Positions 26,019-33,896 are shown, numbered from the stretch's first letter. The stretch: 64,000 nucleotides of DNA from Geodermatophilus obscurus (GCF_900143215.1 NZ_FRDM01000001.1:62001-126000), one strand, 5' to 3'. Numbers and translations: made by a program. The notes: generated by a model from the letters alone, not told the origin.

Positions 26019-26633
26019 CTATCGGTCGATCGTTGCCAGCTTGGCGCCCAATGCGACGAACGAGACGGCGAAGGCCCGTCGGATTCGCTGGACGATGCGC
26101 GGCCGATCGAGGAGGTGGCGGCGCACGGCGGCGGCGAAGACGCCGTAGGCCGCGAACACGATGAACGTCATGGCCATGAACACGCCGCTGAGGCCGAGCA
26201 TCACTGCAAGCTGGTCGTTGCCACGGGCTGTCGGCACGAACTGCGGAAGGAACGCGAAGAAGAACAGGGTCAGTTTCGGGTTGAGCAGGTTGACCAGCAC
26301 CGCGGATGTCACCACCCGCAGCCAGGAGTGCGACTCGTGCGCGGAGTCGACAACCAGCGGACTGCGGTCCCGCCACGTCGCCCAGGCCATGTACAGCAGG
26401 TAGGCGACGCCGAGCAGCTTCATCGTCTCGAAGGCCACTCCGCTGGTGCGAAGCAGCGCCGCGGTGCCGGTGATCGCCGCGGCCAGATGCGGCACGATGC
26501 CCAGCGTGCAGCCGGCAGCGGCCACCAGGCTGGCCTTCGCCCCTCGAGAGAGCCCCAGCGAGATGGTGAACAACGCACCGGTGCCGGGCGTGGCCACGAT
26601 GACCAGCGACGTGATCAAGAATGCGATGGTCAC
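26019..26633 (-). CDS. LysE/RhtB family amino-acid exporter
   Basis: This 204-residue membrane protein has about six helices and the family signatures VIVATPGTGALFTISLGL near the N-terminus and SAVLVNLLNPKLTLFFFAFL in the middle (the conserved NPK). It should export an amino acid or derivative across the plasma membrane. The GTG at 26633 is fixed by a GGGGAGG ribosome-binding site 5 bases upstream; the longer frame is rejected. Codon usage is visibly less GC-biased than in the flanking core genes, which suggests transfer. Confidence 0.9.
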   Translation of the reverse strand: MTIAFLITSLVIVATPGTGALFTISLGLSRGAKASLVAAAGCTLGIVPHLAAAITGTAALLRTSGVAFETMKLLGVAYLLYMAWATWRDRSPLVVDSAHESHSWLRVVTSAVLVNLLNPKLTLFFFAFLPQFVPTARGNDQLAVMLGLSGVFMAMTFIVFAAYGVFAAAVRRHLLDRPRIVQRIRRAFAVSFVALGAKLATIDR

Positions 26634-26883
26634 CGCGACCTCCCCGAGCGTGGTCGGCAGCACGCTACAGCCGGGGATCTGATCGCCAGCCGGTAGCTGC
26701 ACTCATCTCAGCCGCGGCCGCCGGGACTCGGTGCGCGCTGAGCCGGCGGTGGTCGCATCCCGGAAGCGGGATCGTGGTGCGCCGATCAAGGACCCCGCAA
26801 CGACGATGTGGGCGCAGTCCCGCGAGCCGCACCACGAGCTCAACCGCACGAGACCGAGGAGGCCCAGATACGGTTCCTCCGAG

Positions 26884-27660
26884 TCACTCGCGAGCCACGG
26901 CGCGCCGGCGACCCCGGGCGCTGAGGAACCGGATCGGCGGGATCAGGAGCCGGTAGATCGGCCGCACCGACCAGCCGGGGAGGCGGCCATGACGCTCCTC
27001 CTCCCGGACCCTTGATCGCGGATGCTCCTCGAGCAGCCGGTCAACCAGGGACTGGTGAGCGCCCGTCGGCTCGGAGGTGTGGAGCTCGATCCGGCTCAGG
27101 TGCTTGGTGCTGATGAAGCCGTACTGGCTCGGGCTGACGAGACGGACCGGCGCGCCATGGTCACCGTCGAGCGGCTGGCCGTCGAGGTGCTCGGCGATCA
27201 GCACATCATCGTTGAGCGCGTCTTCGATCGTCACGACCGAGCTGTGGCCGTCGAGTCCCGCGAAGACGACGTGGGTGACCGGGGCGGCTCGGTCGAGCGC
27301 CGGCTCGATGATCTCGCTGTAGAAGGTCCCGAAGGCGACGCCCTCCCAGCGAAGGCTGAGGGCCGACCACCCGGCGACGCAGTGGAAGTCGGCGGTGAGC
27401 TCGCGGCGGGGTAGCCGCGCGAGCTCGGCCAGCGGCAGCGCGAAGGCTTCTGCCACGGCCCCGCTGACCTCGATCGCATAGGCCTCGGGGATGGCTGGAG
27501 GGGGGTGGTGCAGGTGGGTGCCGAAGCGCGGAAACCCCTCGACCGGGTGCTGGCCCGGGGGCAGCCTCAGACCGTGGTGCGGCTCGGCCCCGCGGGGTCG
27601 ATCTCGATCGGCCACTCCTGCTGAGCCGCCCGTCTGGAGGACCTCGGGTGCGATGCGCAT
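26884..27660 (-). CDS. Molybdopterin-dependent oxidoreductase (sulfite oxidase fold)
   Basis: This 258-residue protein has the sulfite-oxidase-type molybdenum cofactor domain. DFHCVAGWS holds the molybdenum-ligating cysteine C94, and GAPVRLVSPSQYGFISTKHL lines the cofactor pocket. There is no heme domain and no clear signal peptide. Related stand-alone domains include YedY-like methionine-sulfoxide reductases, but the substrate is unknown. The ATG is preceded by GGGGAGG. It shares a 93-bp control region with the divergent TetR gene, which carries two copies of a matching operator, so repression by that TetR is likely. Confidence 0.87.
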   Translation of the reverse strand: MRIAPEVLQTGGSAGVADRDRPRGAEPHHGLRLPPGQHPVEGFPRFGTHLHHPPPAIPEAYAIEVSGAVAEAFALPLAELARLPRRELTADFHCVAGWSALSLRWEGVAFGTFYSEIIEPALDRAAPVTHVVFAGLDGHSSVVTIEDALNDDVLIAEHLDGQPLDGDHGAPVRLVSPSQYGFISTKHLSRIELHTSEPTGAHQSLVDRLLEEHPRSRVREEERHGRLPGWSVRPIYRLLIPPIRFLSARGRRRAVARE

Positions 27661-27674
27661 GTCGAACCTCCCCT

Positions 27675-27723
27675 TATACGATGTCGTACATCGACGCTAC
27701 CCGGGCGTGTACGGCGCCGTATA
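27675..27723. promoter_or_regulatory. Two TetR operators between divergent genes
   Basis: TATACGATGTCGTACA (27675-27690) and TGTACGGCGCCGTATA (27708-27723) are copies of one 16-mer, TATACG-N4-CGTACA, in opposite orientation. Each is also close to palindromic. A minus-strand TATAAG -10 box for the oxidoreductase gene overlaps the left site. Binding of the TetR encoded at 27754 would block both promoters. Confidence 0.75.
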
Positions 27724-27753
27724 GAGGCGGTCGGCGCGGACGGGAGGCAGGTC

Positions 27754-28302
27754 ATGGCGGCGCCGCGCACGCCTCGCCACAGGTGGATCGAGGAAGGGTT
27801 GCGGGCGCTGGCCGCCGGCGGGCCGGACGCGGTCCGGATCGAGTCGCTGGCGCGGGCACTGGGCGTCAGCAAGGGCGGCTTCTACGGGTACTTCGAGGAC
27901 CGGCGGGCGCTGCTGGACGAGATGCTCGATACGTGGGACCGCAGGAGCACCGAGGACGTGATCGACCGCGTCGAGCACGAGGGTGGCGACGCCATGACCA
28001 GGGCGCGGCGGGCCGCCGAGCTCACGTTCAGCGACGAGTTGCTGCCGATCGACCTTGCGGTTCGCGACTGGTCCCGGCGCGACGCGGCGGTCGCCGATCG
28101 CCTGCGACGCGTCGACAACTTCCGGATGGACTACCTGCGCACGCTGTTGAGCACCGTCTGCGCTGACGAGGAGGAGCTCGAGGCTCGCAGCCTGATCGCC
28201 TTCTCGGTGGCGATCGCCGACCACTTCATCGCCGCCGACCACGGCACCCGCAGCCGCGCCGACGTGCGCGAGGTGATCAGGCGACGGCTCTTCGCCAAGT
28301 AG
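27754..28302 (+). CDS. TetR family regulator
   Basis: This 182-residue repressor has its helix-turn-helix at about residues 8-55 (RIESLARALGVSKGGFYGYF) and an all-helical ligand domain, with no recognised inducer class. GGGAGG lies upstream of the ATG. It is divergent from the molybdopterin oxidoreductase. The two operator copies in between suggest control of both genes. It lies within the less GC-extreme accessory stretch. Confidence 0.9.
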   Translation: MAAPRTPRHRWIEEGLRALAAGGPDAVRIESLARALGVSKGGFYGYFEDRRALLDEMLDTWDRRSTEDVIDRVEHEGGDAMTRARRAAELTFSDELLPIDLAVRDWSRRDAAVADRLRRVDNFRMDYLRTLLSTVCADEEELEARSLIAFSVAIADHFIAADHGTRSRADVREVIRRRLFAK

Positions 28303-28478
28303 GCCGACTTCCACGGCGTCCCGTGGTCGCTCGAGGAACCCGCAGTGGTGCATCTGCCCAACCGCCAGGTGCGCGACCTCTCCTGTCCCGCTGGGGATCG
28401 GGACACCGACCCATGTTCGACACCAGCGCTCGGGCGCGCGAAGATCGTCGGGCAGGCCCGACGACCAGGAGCAGCGCC

Positions 28479-28832
28479 ATGCGCGTCACGGAGATCATCG
28501 CCGACCTGCACGTGACCGACCTCGAAGCGGCCAAGGGCTTCTACACCGATTACCTCGGTCTGACCGCGGAGGAGTTCAACTTGGGGTGGGTTGCGCGCTA
28601 CACCTCCCCACGCAGCGGTATCAACATCCAGTTGATGACCCGGGACGCCACTGCCCCTGAGGACCCGGTGATCTCGGTGAGGGTCGACGACATCGATGCC
28701 GCCTACGCCCAGGCGCAGGAGCGTGGCTACGAGATCGTCCATCCGTTGACCACCGAGGAGTGGGGCGTAACCCGCTTCTTCGTCCGAGCCCCAGACGGCA
28801 ACATCCTCAACGTCGTGCAGCACCGCGACTGA
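28479..28832 (+). CDS. VOC family (glyoxalase/dioxygenase fold) protein
   Basis: This 117-residue protein is a single vicinal-oxygen-chelate unit: VTDLEAAKGFYTDYLGLTA opens it and FFVRAPDGNILNVVQH closes it. It could act as a glyoxalase-like enzyme or a binding protein of the bleomycin-resistance type. An AGGAGC ribosome-binding site lies upstream of the ATG. No partner genes are evident; the next 940 bp downstream hold only a gene relic. Confidence 0.85.
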   Translation: MRVTEIIADLHVTDLEAAKGFYTDYLGLTAEEFNLGWVARYTSPRSGINIQLMTRDATAPEDPVISVRVDDIDAAYAQAQERGYEIVHPLTTEEWGVTRFFVRAPDGNILNVVQHRD

Positions 28833-29014
28833 CCGGGGCAGGCGCCGATGCAGGATCGCGACTGCGCCGGCGCACGGCCATCGCGTACGGGCCTCGTCGT
28901 TGCGGCGATGGGACGGGAGGACCTCCCGAACTCGGACGGGACCTCCGCCCCCACCGCAACCCGGGAGGGGATGGTCCGCCGGACGCGGCCCCTGCCTCGG
29001 TCCTCCCTGAGACG
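28833..29014. other. Intergenic region without a recognised gene
   Basis: No coding frame with good codon usage is seen. GGGAGGACCTCCC near 28915-28927 is a short perfect palindrome that could end the VOC transcript. Confidence 0.4.
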
Positions 29015-29318
29015 TCAGCTGCCGTAGATGGCCGCTATCAGCCGAAGCCCGCCGATGACCAGGCCGACCGTGGCTGAGCCGGCAACGTTGCCACTGATCG
29101 CCGTCCCGATCAGGGTGACCAGCACCAAAGATCCCCGACGCATCCTGCGATGTTGTAGGCGAAACCCTTGGGATTGCTGAGCTCGTTGCGAGGCCCCGGG
29201 CGAAGTCGCTGACGAAGGCCCACAAGATGACGAGGACAAGCGCGCCACCGATCAAGATGCCGAGCACGAGGAGGAAGTTCTGGGCGGCGTCTTGCGCATT
29301 TCCCGCGGCAACCAGCAC
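29015..29318 (-). pseudogene. Frameshifted membrane protein relic
   Basis: Reading the minus strand from GTG 29318 gives a soluble start and the helix NFLLVLGILIGGALVLVILWAF up to FARGLATSS. The sense then continues in a second frame with NELSNPKGFAYNIAG, and in a third frame with LVLVTLIGTAISGNVAG to a TGA at 29015. Joined, these would form a small protein of about 100 residues with three membrane segments. Two frameshifts are needed, so the gene is either decayed or affected by sequencing errors. The parent family was not recognised. Confidence 0.6.
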
Positions 29319-29693
29319 GGCAGCGAGGCTGAGTAGACGGCGCGGTAAGGCAGGGTGCTCCCGGGATCCAGGAGGGCTCTGAGCCCGTGTCACCCGACGG
29401 CCGCCTGACCACCCTGATGACCGTGCCGAGTGCTCGCCGAGATGCTCCACCGCCGCCTGCCCGTGCCGGCGTGCTGCCGCGTTCGTCCTGCGGCGGACGC
29501 GTCAGAAGCCCCGGCTGACTGCTCGACAGGCCGCGACAGCCGCCAGGAGGGGCGTCCTCATGGCCGCGGCCGTCATCGGGATCCCTCTCCTCCATCGACC
29601 AGCCGCCCGCACCGCCGCCGCGCCGCCGAAGGGCAACCCGCTGCGACGACGCTCGCCTGGTCGCTCTCTGCTCGTGCCGAGGCCTCGGTCACC
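29319..29693. other. Intergenic region without an intact gene
   Basis: Several overlapping frames exist, but none has convincing codon usage or a recognisable domain. The region lies downstream of the minus-strand half of the divergent ECF41-type promoter at 29694-29755. It may hold remnants of the gene that promoter once served. Confidence 0.4.
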
Positions 29694-29755
29694 GGTCACA
29701 TCCTCCCGTCGCGGTCCGTCAGTGCTGTGACGGCGCCGCCCGCGGCGATGTGACA
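29694..29755. promoter_or_regulatory. Divergent ECF41-type promoter pair, copy 1
   Basis: Plus strand: GGTCACA (29694-29700), 16 bp, CGTC (29717-29720). Minus strand: a perfect TGTCACA (29749-29755 read in reverse), 16 bp, CGTC (29729-29732). TGTCACA-N16-CGTC is the published ECF41 promoter consensus. The plus promoter serves the VOC-cupin pair. The minus one now points into decayed sequence. The region is clearly related to 31782-31843. Confidence 0.75.
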
Positions 29756-29775
29756 GGCAGCAGAGGAGAACCGCC

Positions 29776-30186
29776 GTGAATGCTCGAACGCAGATCCCCG
29801 CCACGCTCGAGGGGGTCGGCAGCGTCCGCTACCTGGTCGACGACGTCGACACCGCCGTCGCCTTCTACGCCGGCCAGCTCGGCTTCGCCCTGCGAGCCGA
29901 CGCCCGGCCGGCCTTCGCCGAGCTGGTGCGCGGCCCGCTGCGGCTCCTCCTCAGCGGCCCGGCCAGCACGGCGGGGCGGCCCATGCCCGACGGCCGCACG
30001 CCCGTGCCGGGCGGCTGGAACCGCATGCACCTCGTCGTAGACGACCTCGACGCCGAGGTGAGCCGGCTGCGCGCCGCCGGTGTCACCTTCCGCAACGACG
30101 TCGTCAGCGGCCCCGGAGGGCGGCAGGTCCTCATCGAGGACCCCTGCGGCAACCCCGTCGAGCTCTTCCAACCCGCCGGCGCCTGA
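29776..30186 (+). CDS. VOC family protein, likely ECF41 target
   Basis: This 136-residue single VOC unit begins VGSVRYLVDDVDTAVAFYAG and ends VLIEDPCGNPVELFQPAG, with a metal-site glutamate in VELFQP. It may be a glyoxalase-like enzyme or antibiotic-binding protein. GCAGAGGAG precedes the GTG. An ECF41-type promoter ends about 55 bases upstream, and the sigma factor gene lies 0.7 kb downstream, so it is probably part of that regulon together with the following cupin gene. Confidence 0.85.
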   Translation: MNARTQIPATLEGVGSVRYLVDDVDTAVAFYAGQLGFALRADARPAFAELVRGPLRLLLSGPASTAGRPMPDGRTPVPGGWNRMHLVVDDLDAEVSRLRAAGVTFRNDVVSGPGGRQVLIEDPCGNPVELFQPAGA

Positions 30187-30217
30187 CCGCGCCCCGGTCG
30201 ACACCGAGAGGAAAGCC

Positions 30218-30643
30218 ATGCCCCCCGACCTCCGCAGCACTGTGCTGCTGCGCAGCGAGGACAGCAGTGGCCAGGTGTCCGTGGTGGAGAACATCGTCCC
30301 TGCGCGCAGCGCGGGACCTCCGCTGCACAGGCACGACTTCGACGAAGCCTTCTACATACTGGAAGGCGAGCTCGTCTTCCGCGTCGGCGACGCGCTCCTC
30401 GCCCGCACTGGCGGACAGCTGGCCTTCGCCCCGCGCGGTGCCGCGCACGCGCTCGTCAACCGCCGCGATGCCCCGGCGCGGTACCTGCTCGTGTGCACCC
30501 CTGCTGGCTTCGAGCGCCAGTTCGCCCGGATGGTCGCGCAGGCGCACGGCACCGAGCCGCCACCCTGGGCGCTGCAGCCGATTCCCGAGGTCGTGCTACT
30601 CGGCCCATCCATCCTTCGGGAGGTTCTCGACCGCGTGGAGTGA
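30218..30643 (+). CDS. Cupin domain protein
   Basis: This 141-residue single-domain cupin has the metal histidines and glutamate in PPLHRHDFDEAFYILEGEL (motif 1) and the second motif around PRGAAHALVN. Such proteins include dioxygenases, isomerases and sugar-binding domains; the substrate is unknown. GAGAGGAAA precedes the ATG. The gene follows the VOC gene by 31 bp on the same strand and is likely cotranscribed under the ECF41 promoter. Confidence 0.87.
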   Translation: MPPDLRSTVLLRSEDSSGQVSVVENIVPARSAGPPLHRHDFDEAFYILEGELVFRVGDALLARTGGQLAFAPRGAAHALVNRRDAPARYLLVCTPAGFERQFARMVAQAHGTEPPPWALQPIPEVVLLGPSILREVLDRVE

Positions 30644-30898
30644 CGTGCCCGGGCGCGATCCGTCGGCGAAGGGCCGGAGCCGGGACACGGCCTGCCGTGG
30701 ACCTGCAGAGTGCTGTACCAGCGAGTACGGCGATGCGGCAGCAGCCCGACGACGCCGAGGGACTGAACGCGGGGCGGCGCCGAGCGCTGACCAGCGTGAC
30801 GACGGTGCCGACACCGTGAGTCAGCCCCTGGCCACTACCGCGTGATTCGGTGGAGTGACCCACTACGCCCCGTCGGGGCCGCGCACGGGTGCCAGGGA

Positions 30899-31780
30899 TC
30901 AGTCCTCGAGGAGCACCACGTCGAGCGCGTCGAGGACGAGGGGGTCGAAGACGACGTCCACGGCGGTGATCCGGCCGCCGGAAACGACGAACTCGAGCGC
31001 CCCGCGCAGCCGTCCACCGAACAGGAAAACCGCCCCGGGGGCTCCGTCGAGCAGCGCTGCTCGCGTGGCCCGCGCCTTGCCCAGGAAGGCGCGGGCGATC
31101 GCCTGGTCGCCGCGGAGCCGCTGCAGCCCACCAAGATCGGGAACGGCGGCGTCTGCGCGCAGCGCGACATCCGGGTCCAGCACGGCCAGTAGCCCCGCGA
31201 AGTCGCCCCCGCGTGCGGCGGCCAAGAACGCCTGCACCACCTCCTGGCGGCGCCGGGCGTCCGTGGGGTCGGCGGCGCCCGCCGGCACACCCTGCACCCG
31301 GCGCCGAGCGCGGCTTGCCAGTTGTCGCGCCGCGGCCGGAGTGCGGTCCAGGACGGCCGCGACCTCGTCGAAGGGGACGGCGAACAGGTCGTGCAGCACG
31401 AAGGCGAGCCGCTCCGGCGGCGTCAGGGTGTCCAGCACGACGAGCAGTGCCAGGCCGACAGAGTCGGCCAGCTCCGCCTCGTGCTCCGGCTCGGGCCCGC
31501 CCTCGAGGTTCGGCGCGTGCAGGTCCAGTGGCTCCTCGCGGCGAGCCCTCCGGCGGCGCAGCACGTCCAGGCACAGCCGACCGACGACCGTGGTCAACCA
31601 CCCACCAAGGTTGGCCACGTCGGTGGACCCGTGGCGCTGCAGGCGCAGCCACGCCTCCTGCACGGCGTCGTCGGCCTCCTCCGCCGAGCCGAGCATCCGG
31701 TGCGCGACCGCCCGCAGGTGTGCGCGATGCGCCTCGAACTGCTCGGCCAGCGGCTGCGCTCCTGCCGCTCCCTCGTCCAT
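30899..31780 (-). CDS. ECF sigma factor with C-terminal SnoaL-like domain (ECF41/SigJ type)
   Basis: This 293-residue sigma factor has region 2 (RMLGSAEEADDAVQEAWLRL, WLTTVVGRLCLDVLR) and region 4 (TLTPPERLAFVLHD, PFDEVAAVLDRTPAAARQLA). A C-terminal domain of about 110 residues (VVQAFLAAARGGDFAGLLAV, DVALRAD) has the SnoaL-like fold that marks ECF41 and SigJ. In ECF41 the fused domain takes the place of an anti-sigma factor. The linker lacks the usual WLPEP motif, so it is a variant. Its own start is preceded by a divergent ECF41-type promoter, which predicts positive autoregulation. Confidence 0.88.
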   Translation of the reverse strand: MDEGAAGAQPLAEQFEAHRAHLRAVAHRMLGSAEEADDAVQEAWLRLQRHGSTDVANLGGWLTTVVGRLCLDVLRRRRARREEPLDLHAPNLEGGPEPEHEAELADSVGLALLVVLDTLTPPERLAFVLHDLFAVPFDEVAAVLDRTPAAARQLASRARRRVQGVPAGAADPTDARRRQEVVQAFLAAARGGDFAGLLAVLDPDVALRADAAVPDLGGLQRLRGDQAIARAFLGKARATRAALLDGAPGAVFLFGGRLRGALEFVVSGGRITAVDVVFDPLVLDALDVVLLED

Positions 31781-31781
31781 C

Positions 31782-31843
31782 GGTCACATCCTCCCGTCGA
31801 CGCCCGTCACTGCAGTGACGGCGCCGACCACGGCGACGTGACG
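31782..31843. promoter_or_regulatory. Divergent ECF41-type promoter pair, copy 2
   Basis: Plus strand: GGTCACA (31782-31788), 16 bp, CGTC (31805-31808), serving the membrane protein at 31864. Minus strand: CGTCACG (31837-31843 in reverse), 16 bp, CGTC (31817-31820), serving the sigma gene. The two CGTC boxes form the ends of the perfect palindrome CGTCACTGCAGTGACG (31805-31820). The layout is the same as at 29694-29755. Confidence 0.75.
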
Positions 31844-31863
31844 AGCAGCAGAGGAGATGCACC

Positions 31864-32316
31864 ATGTCCGTCACTCACCTGATCGCCTCAGCGACGTCCG
31901 CCACGCTCGCACTCCTGGGGTCTGCCGCGCCGGCAGCCGCGCACGTCGTGGTCCAGTCGACCGGCGCCGGTGTCGGCGCCTTCACCCCTGGGCGTTCGTG
32001 GTCCGTGGTGGCCGTGTTGCTGGGGCTGACCGGCGCGATCGTCGGAGGGCTGGCCCTGGCCCGTTCCCCTGGTCGTCCTGGCGCCCGCAGCGGGAGGGGC
32101 GGCGGGGTGGCCCTGGTGGCGGGGCTGGCCGGGGCGGGTGTCGGCGGACTGGTCGTGGCCGCCGCCGACGGAGGCCCTGGCACTGGCTCCGGGATCGTCG
32201 GAGGCCTCCTGGCCGTGGCGGTCGGGCTCACCGCCGCCGTCCTCGGCGGACTGGTCCTCACCCGGTCCCGCCGCGCTGCCGCATCGGCTGACCGGCTGAC
32301 CACTCGCCAGCAGTGA
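31864..32316 (+). CDS. Membrane protein, DUF6223-like
   Basis: This 150-residue protein starts with a signal-anchor or cleavable signal (LIASATSATLALLGSAAPAAA, ending in AHV). It continues with about three Gly/Ala-rich membrane segments and a basic C-terminus. The composition and order resemble DUF6223 proteins, whose role is unknown. GAGGAG precedes the ATG. An ECF41-type promoter lies directly upstream, divergent from the sigma gene, so it should be induced when that sigma factor is active. Confidence 0.75.
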   Translation: MSVTHLIASATSATLALLGSAAPAAAHVVVQSTGAGVGAFTPGRSWSVVAVLLGLTGAIVGGLALARSPGRPGARSGRGGGVALVAGLAGAGVGGLVVAAADGGPGTGSGIVGGLLAVAVGLTAAVLGGLVLTRSRRAAASADRLTTRQQ

Positions 32317-32479
32317 GTGTTCCCGAGGGCCCGCTGGTCTGCGCCGCGGGAGCAGGATGCCGTTGGCGGTCCTTTCTCATCCTGAGGAGACCAGGCGTTG
32401 CGGCTGAACCTGTCGAGATCCCTGCGCCGGCTCCGTCCCAGGGACGAAGCGATCAGATCACCACTGGAGGCTGGTTCCC

Positions 32480-32920
32480 ATGGCACACGTGCAACGGTTC
32501 GACCACGTCGGCATCACCGTCGCGGACCTCAGCTCGGTGACGGCGTTCTTCGTCAGGCTGGGTCTCGAGGTCGAGGGCAACGGATCCGTGGAGGGCGAGT
32601 TCGTGGAGACGGTCTGCGGCATCCCCGGCGCACATTGTGAGATCGCGATGCTGCGGGCACCCGGGGGCGGGACCCAGCTGGAGCTCGCGAGCTTCGTCAC
32701 GCCCGACCACGTACCCGGATCGCCGACGGCGATGGCCAATGAACTGGGTCTGCGCAACGTGTCCTTCGAGGTGGGCGATCTCCGAGCGGCCGTCGACGCG
32801 GTGGCCGCGGACGGCTACGGGCTCGTGGGCGGCATCGGCGAGTACGAGGGCAGTGTGCGTATGGCTTACGTGCGCGGACCAGAGGGGATCGTCGTGTCCC
32901 TGTTCGAGCGGATCGGCTGA
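32480..32920 (+). CDS. VOC family protein
   Basis: This 146-residue protein is a single vicinal-oxygen-chelate domain: FDHVGITVADLSSVTAFFVR at the start (metal His in DHVG), QLELASF in the middle and VRGPEGIVVSLFERIG at the end with the metal-site Glu. Activity is unknown. A CTGGAGG ribosome-binding site lies upstream. It is the third VOC gene within 4.5 kb but is only loosely similar to the other two, so a recent duplication is unlikely. Confidence 0.87.
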   Translation: MAHVQRFDHVGITVADLSSVTAFFVRLGLEVEGNGSVEGEFVETVCGIPGAHCEIAMLRAPGGGTQLELASFVTPDHVPGSPTAMANELGLRNVSFEVGDLRAAVDAVAADGYGLVGGIGEYEGSVRMAYVRGPEGIVVSLFERIG

Positions 32921-33237
32921 CGCGCGTCCCTCCGTGTCGGCGCTGTCGATGTGTGCCCCGACGCGCCGCCGCCGGGCTTCCCCTCGCAGCAGGATGGGTC
33001 AGCGGACTCCATCAGCTGGGGGCCGTCGGTGGCCACTGAAGCCCGACCGGATGGCGGCGTCGCCCGACGGTGTTGTTTCGGTGACCGGAACCAGGCTCGT
33101 CAATCACCGGTCCGCTGACCGTCGCCAGCCGTGCCGACTGGCCTCGTCCGCTGACCGGACCGCCACAGCCGACCTCGTCCCCGAGTGCCGTTGGGGATGG
33201 AGGTCACGAGCCGGCGCGGCGCCCGTAGCCCGTTCTC
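32921..33237. other. Intergenic region without a recognised gene
   Basis: Nothing with coding character is seen on either strand. Base composition is mixed, with GACGGTGTTGTTTCGGTGACC near 33066 standing out as AT-richer than usual here. Confidence 0.4.
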
Positions 33238-33432
33238 CTACGGCGGTGGGAGGAACAGTGACTCGATCGGCTCGCCGAACACCTCGGCGATCTTGAAGGC
33301 CAGCGGCAGGCTCGGGTCGTACCGCCCGTTCTCGAGCGCGTTCACCGTCTGGCGGGAGACGCCCAGCCGATCGGCCAGGTCGGCCTGGCTCCAGCGACGC
33401 GCCGCCCGGCGTTCGCGCAGGCGATTGCGCAT
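33238..33432 (-). CDS. XRE family (Cro/CI) small regulator
   Basis: This 64-residue protein is almost only a helix-turn-helix: RNRLRERRAARRWSQADLAD, then LGVSRQTVNALENGRYDPSL as the recognition part, and PLAFKIAEVFGEPIESLF. It belongs to the YozG-like group of tiny XRE repressors usually paired with a small membrane protein. The ATG overlaps the stop of that membrane gene (TGATG), so they form an operon. The tandem operators upstream of the pair are its likely binding sites. Confidence 0.9.
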   Translation of the reverse strand: MRNRLRERRAARRWSQADLADRLGVSRQTVNALENGRYDPSLPLAFKIAEVFGEPIESLFLPPP

Positions 33433-33851
33433 CACCCGCGCCGGGTCTTGACGGCTTTGATCGCGGACCAGCCGAGGAGCCCGCCGATGAAGCTGACGTT
33501 CAGCCACACCCTCGGGTCGCCCACGCCCCCCGCCACGAAGAGGCCTCCGACGAACAGGAGCACGATCACGACGACGAAGCCGAGGGCGAGCGCCTCGAGC
33601 AGCAGTGTGCGCTCGTACTCGTCGGCTCGCCGCAGGTCACGGAGCTCGGCCCGCAGGCCGAGGGCCAGCAGGGCCAGCATCGGGACGGCCCAGATGACGG
33701 TGTCGCCGGGGTCCTCCGGGTCGGTCAGGGTCACTGCGAAGGCCGCGACGGCGGCCGCCATGGCCACGCCGATGGGGATGCTGTCCCGCCTTGCCGCCCG
33801 CCGCCGCTCGATCTCGGCGCGACTCTTCCTGGTGCCTGTGGGCTCGGTCAT
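33432..33851 (-). CDS. Four-helix membrane protein paired with the XRE regulator
   Basis: This 139-residue protein has a basic cytoplasmic start (RKSRAEIERRRAARRDSIP) and about four membrane segments. A charged loop LRAELRDLRRADEYERTLLL separates the second and third. Proteins of this kind (DUF2178-like) commonly lie next to small XRE regulators in actinobacteria and firmicutes; their role is unknown. The ATG lies 6 bases after TACGTT, so the operon message is likely leaderless and controlled by two direct-repeat operators. Confidence 0.8.
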   Translation of the reverse strand: MTEPTGTRKSRAEIERRRAARRDSIPIGVAMAAAVAAFAVTLTDPEDPGDTVIWAVPMLALLALGLRAELRDLRRADEYERTLLLEALALGFVVVIVLLFVGGLFVAGGVGDPRVWLNVSFIGGLLGWSAIKAVKTRRG

Positions 33852-33857
33852 GGGCGA

Positions 33858-33896
33858 AACGTAAAGGGTGCTTGTCTATGTGTAAAGCGGACTTGT
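33858..33896 (-). promoter_or_regulatory. Leaderless promoter with tandem operators of the XRE operon
   Basis: Minus-strand -35 TTTACA (33881-33886) and -10 TACGTT (33858-33863) are 17 bp apart, and the ATG follows 6 bases later. The motif GTAAAG-N4-CTTGT occurs twice on the plus strand (33861-33875 and 33882-33896) with a period of exactly 21 bp, two helical turns. It overlaps both promoter boxes. Confidence 0.75.

Noticed and set aside
28131..29450. Minus-strand frame of 439 codons
   Set aside because: It is antisense to the VOC and TetR genes for most of its length; only a short hydrophobic piece belongs to the frameshifted relic.
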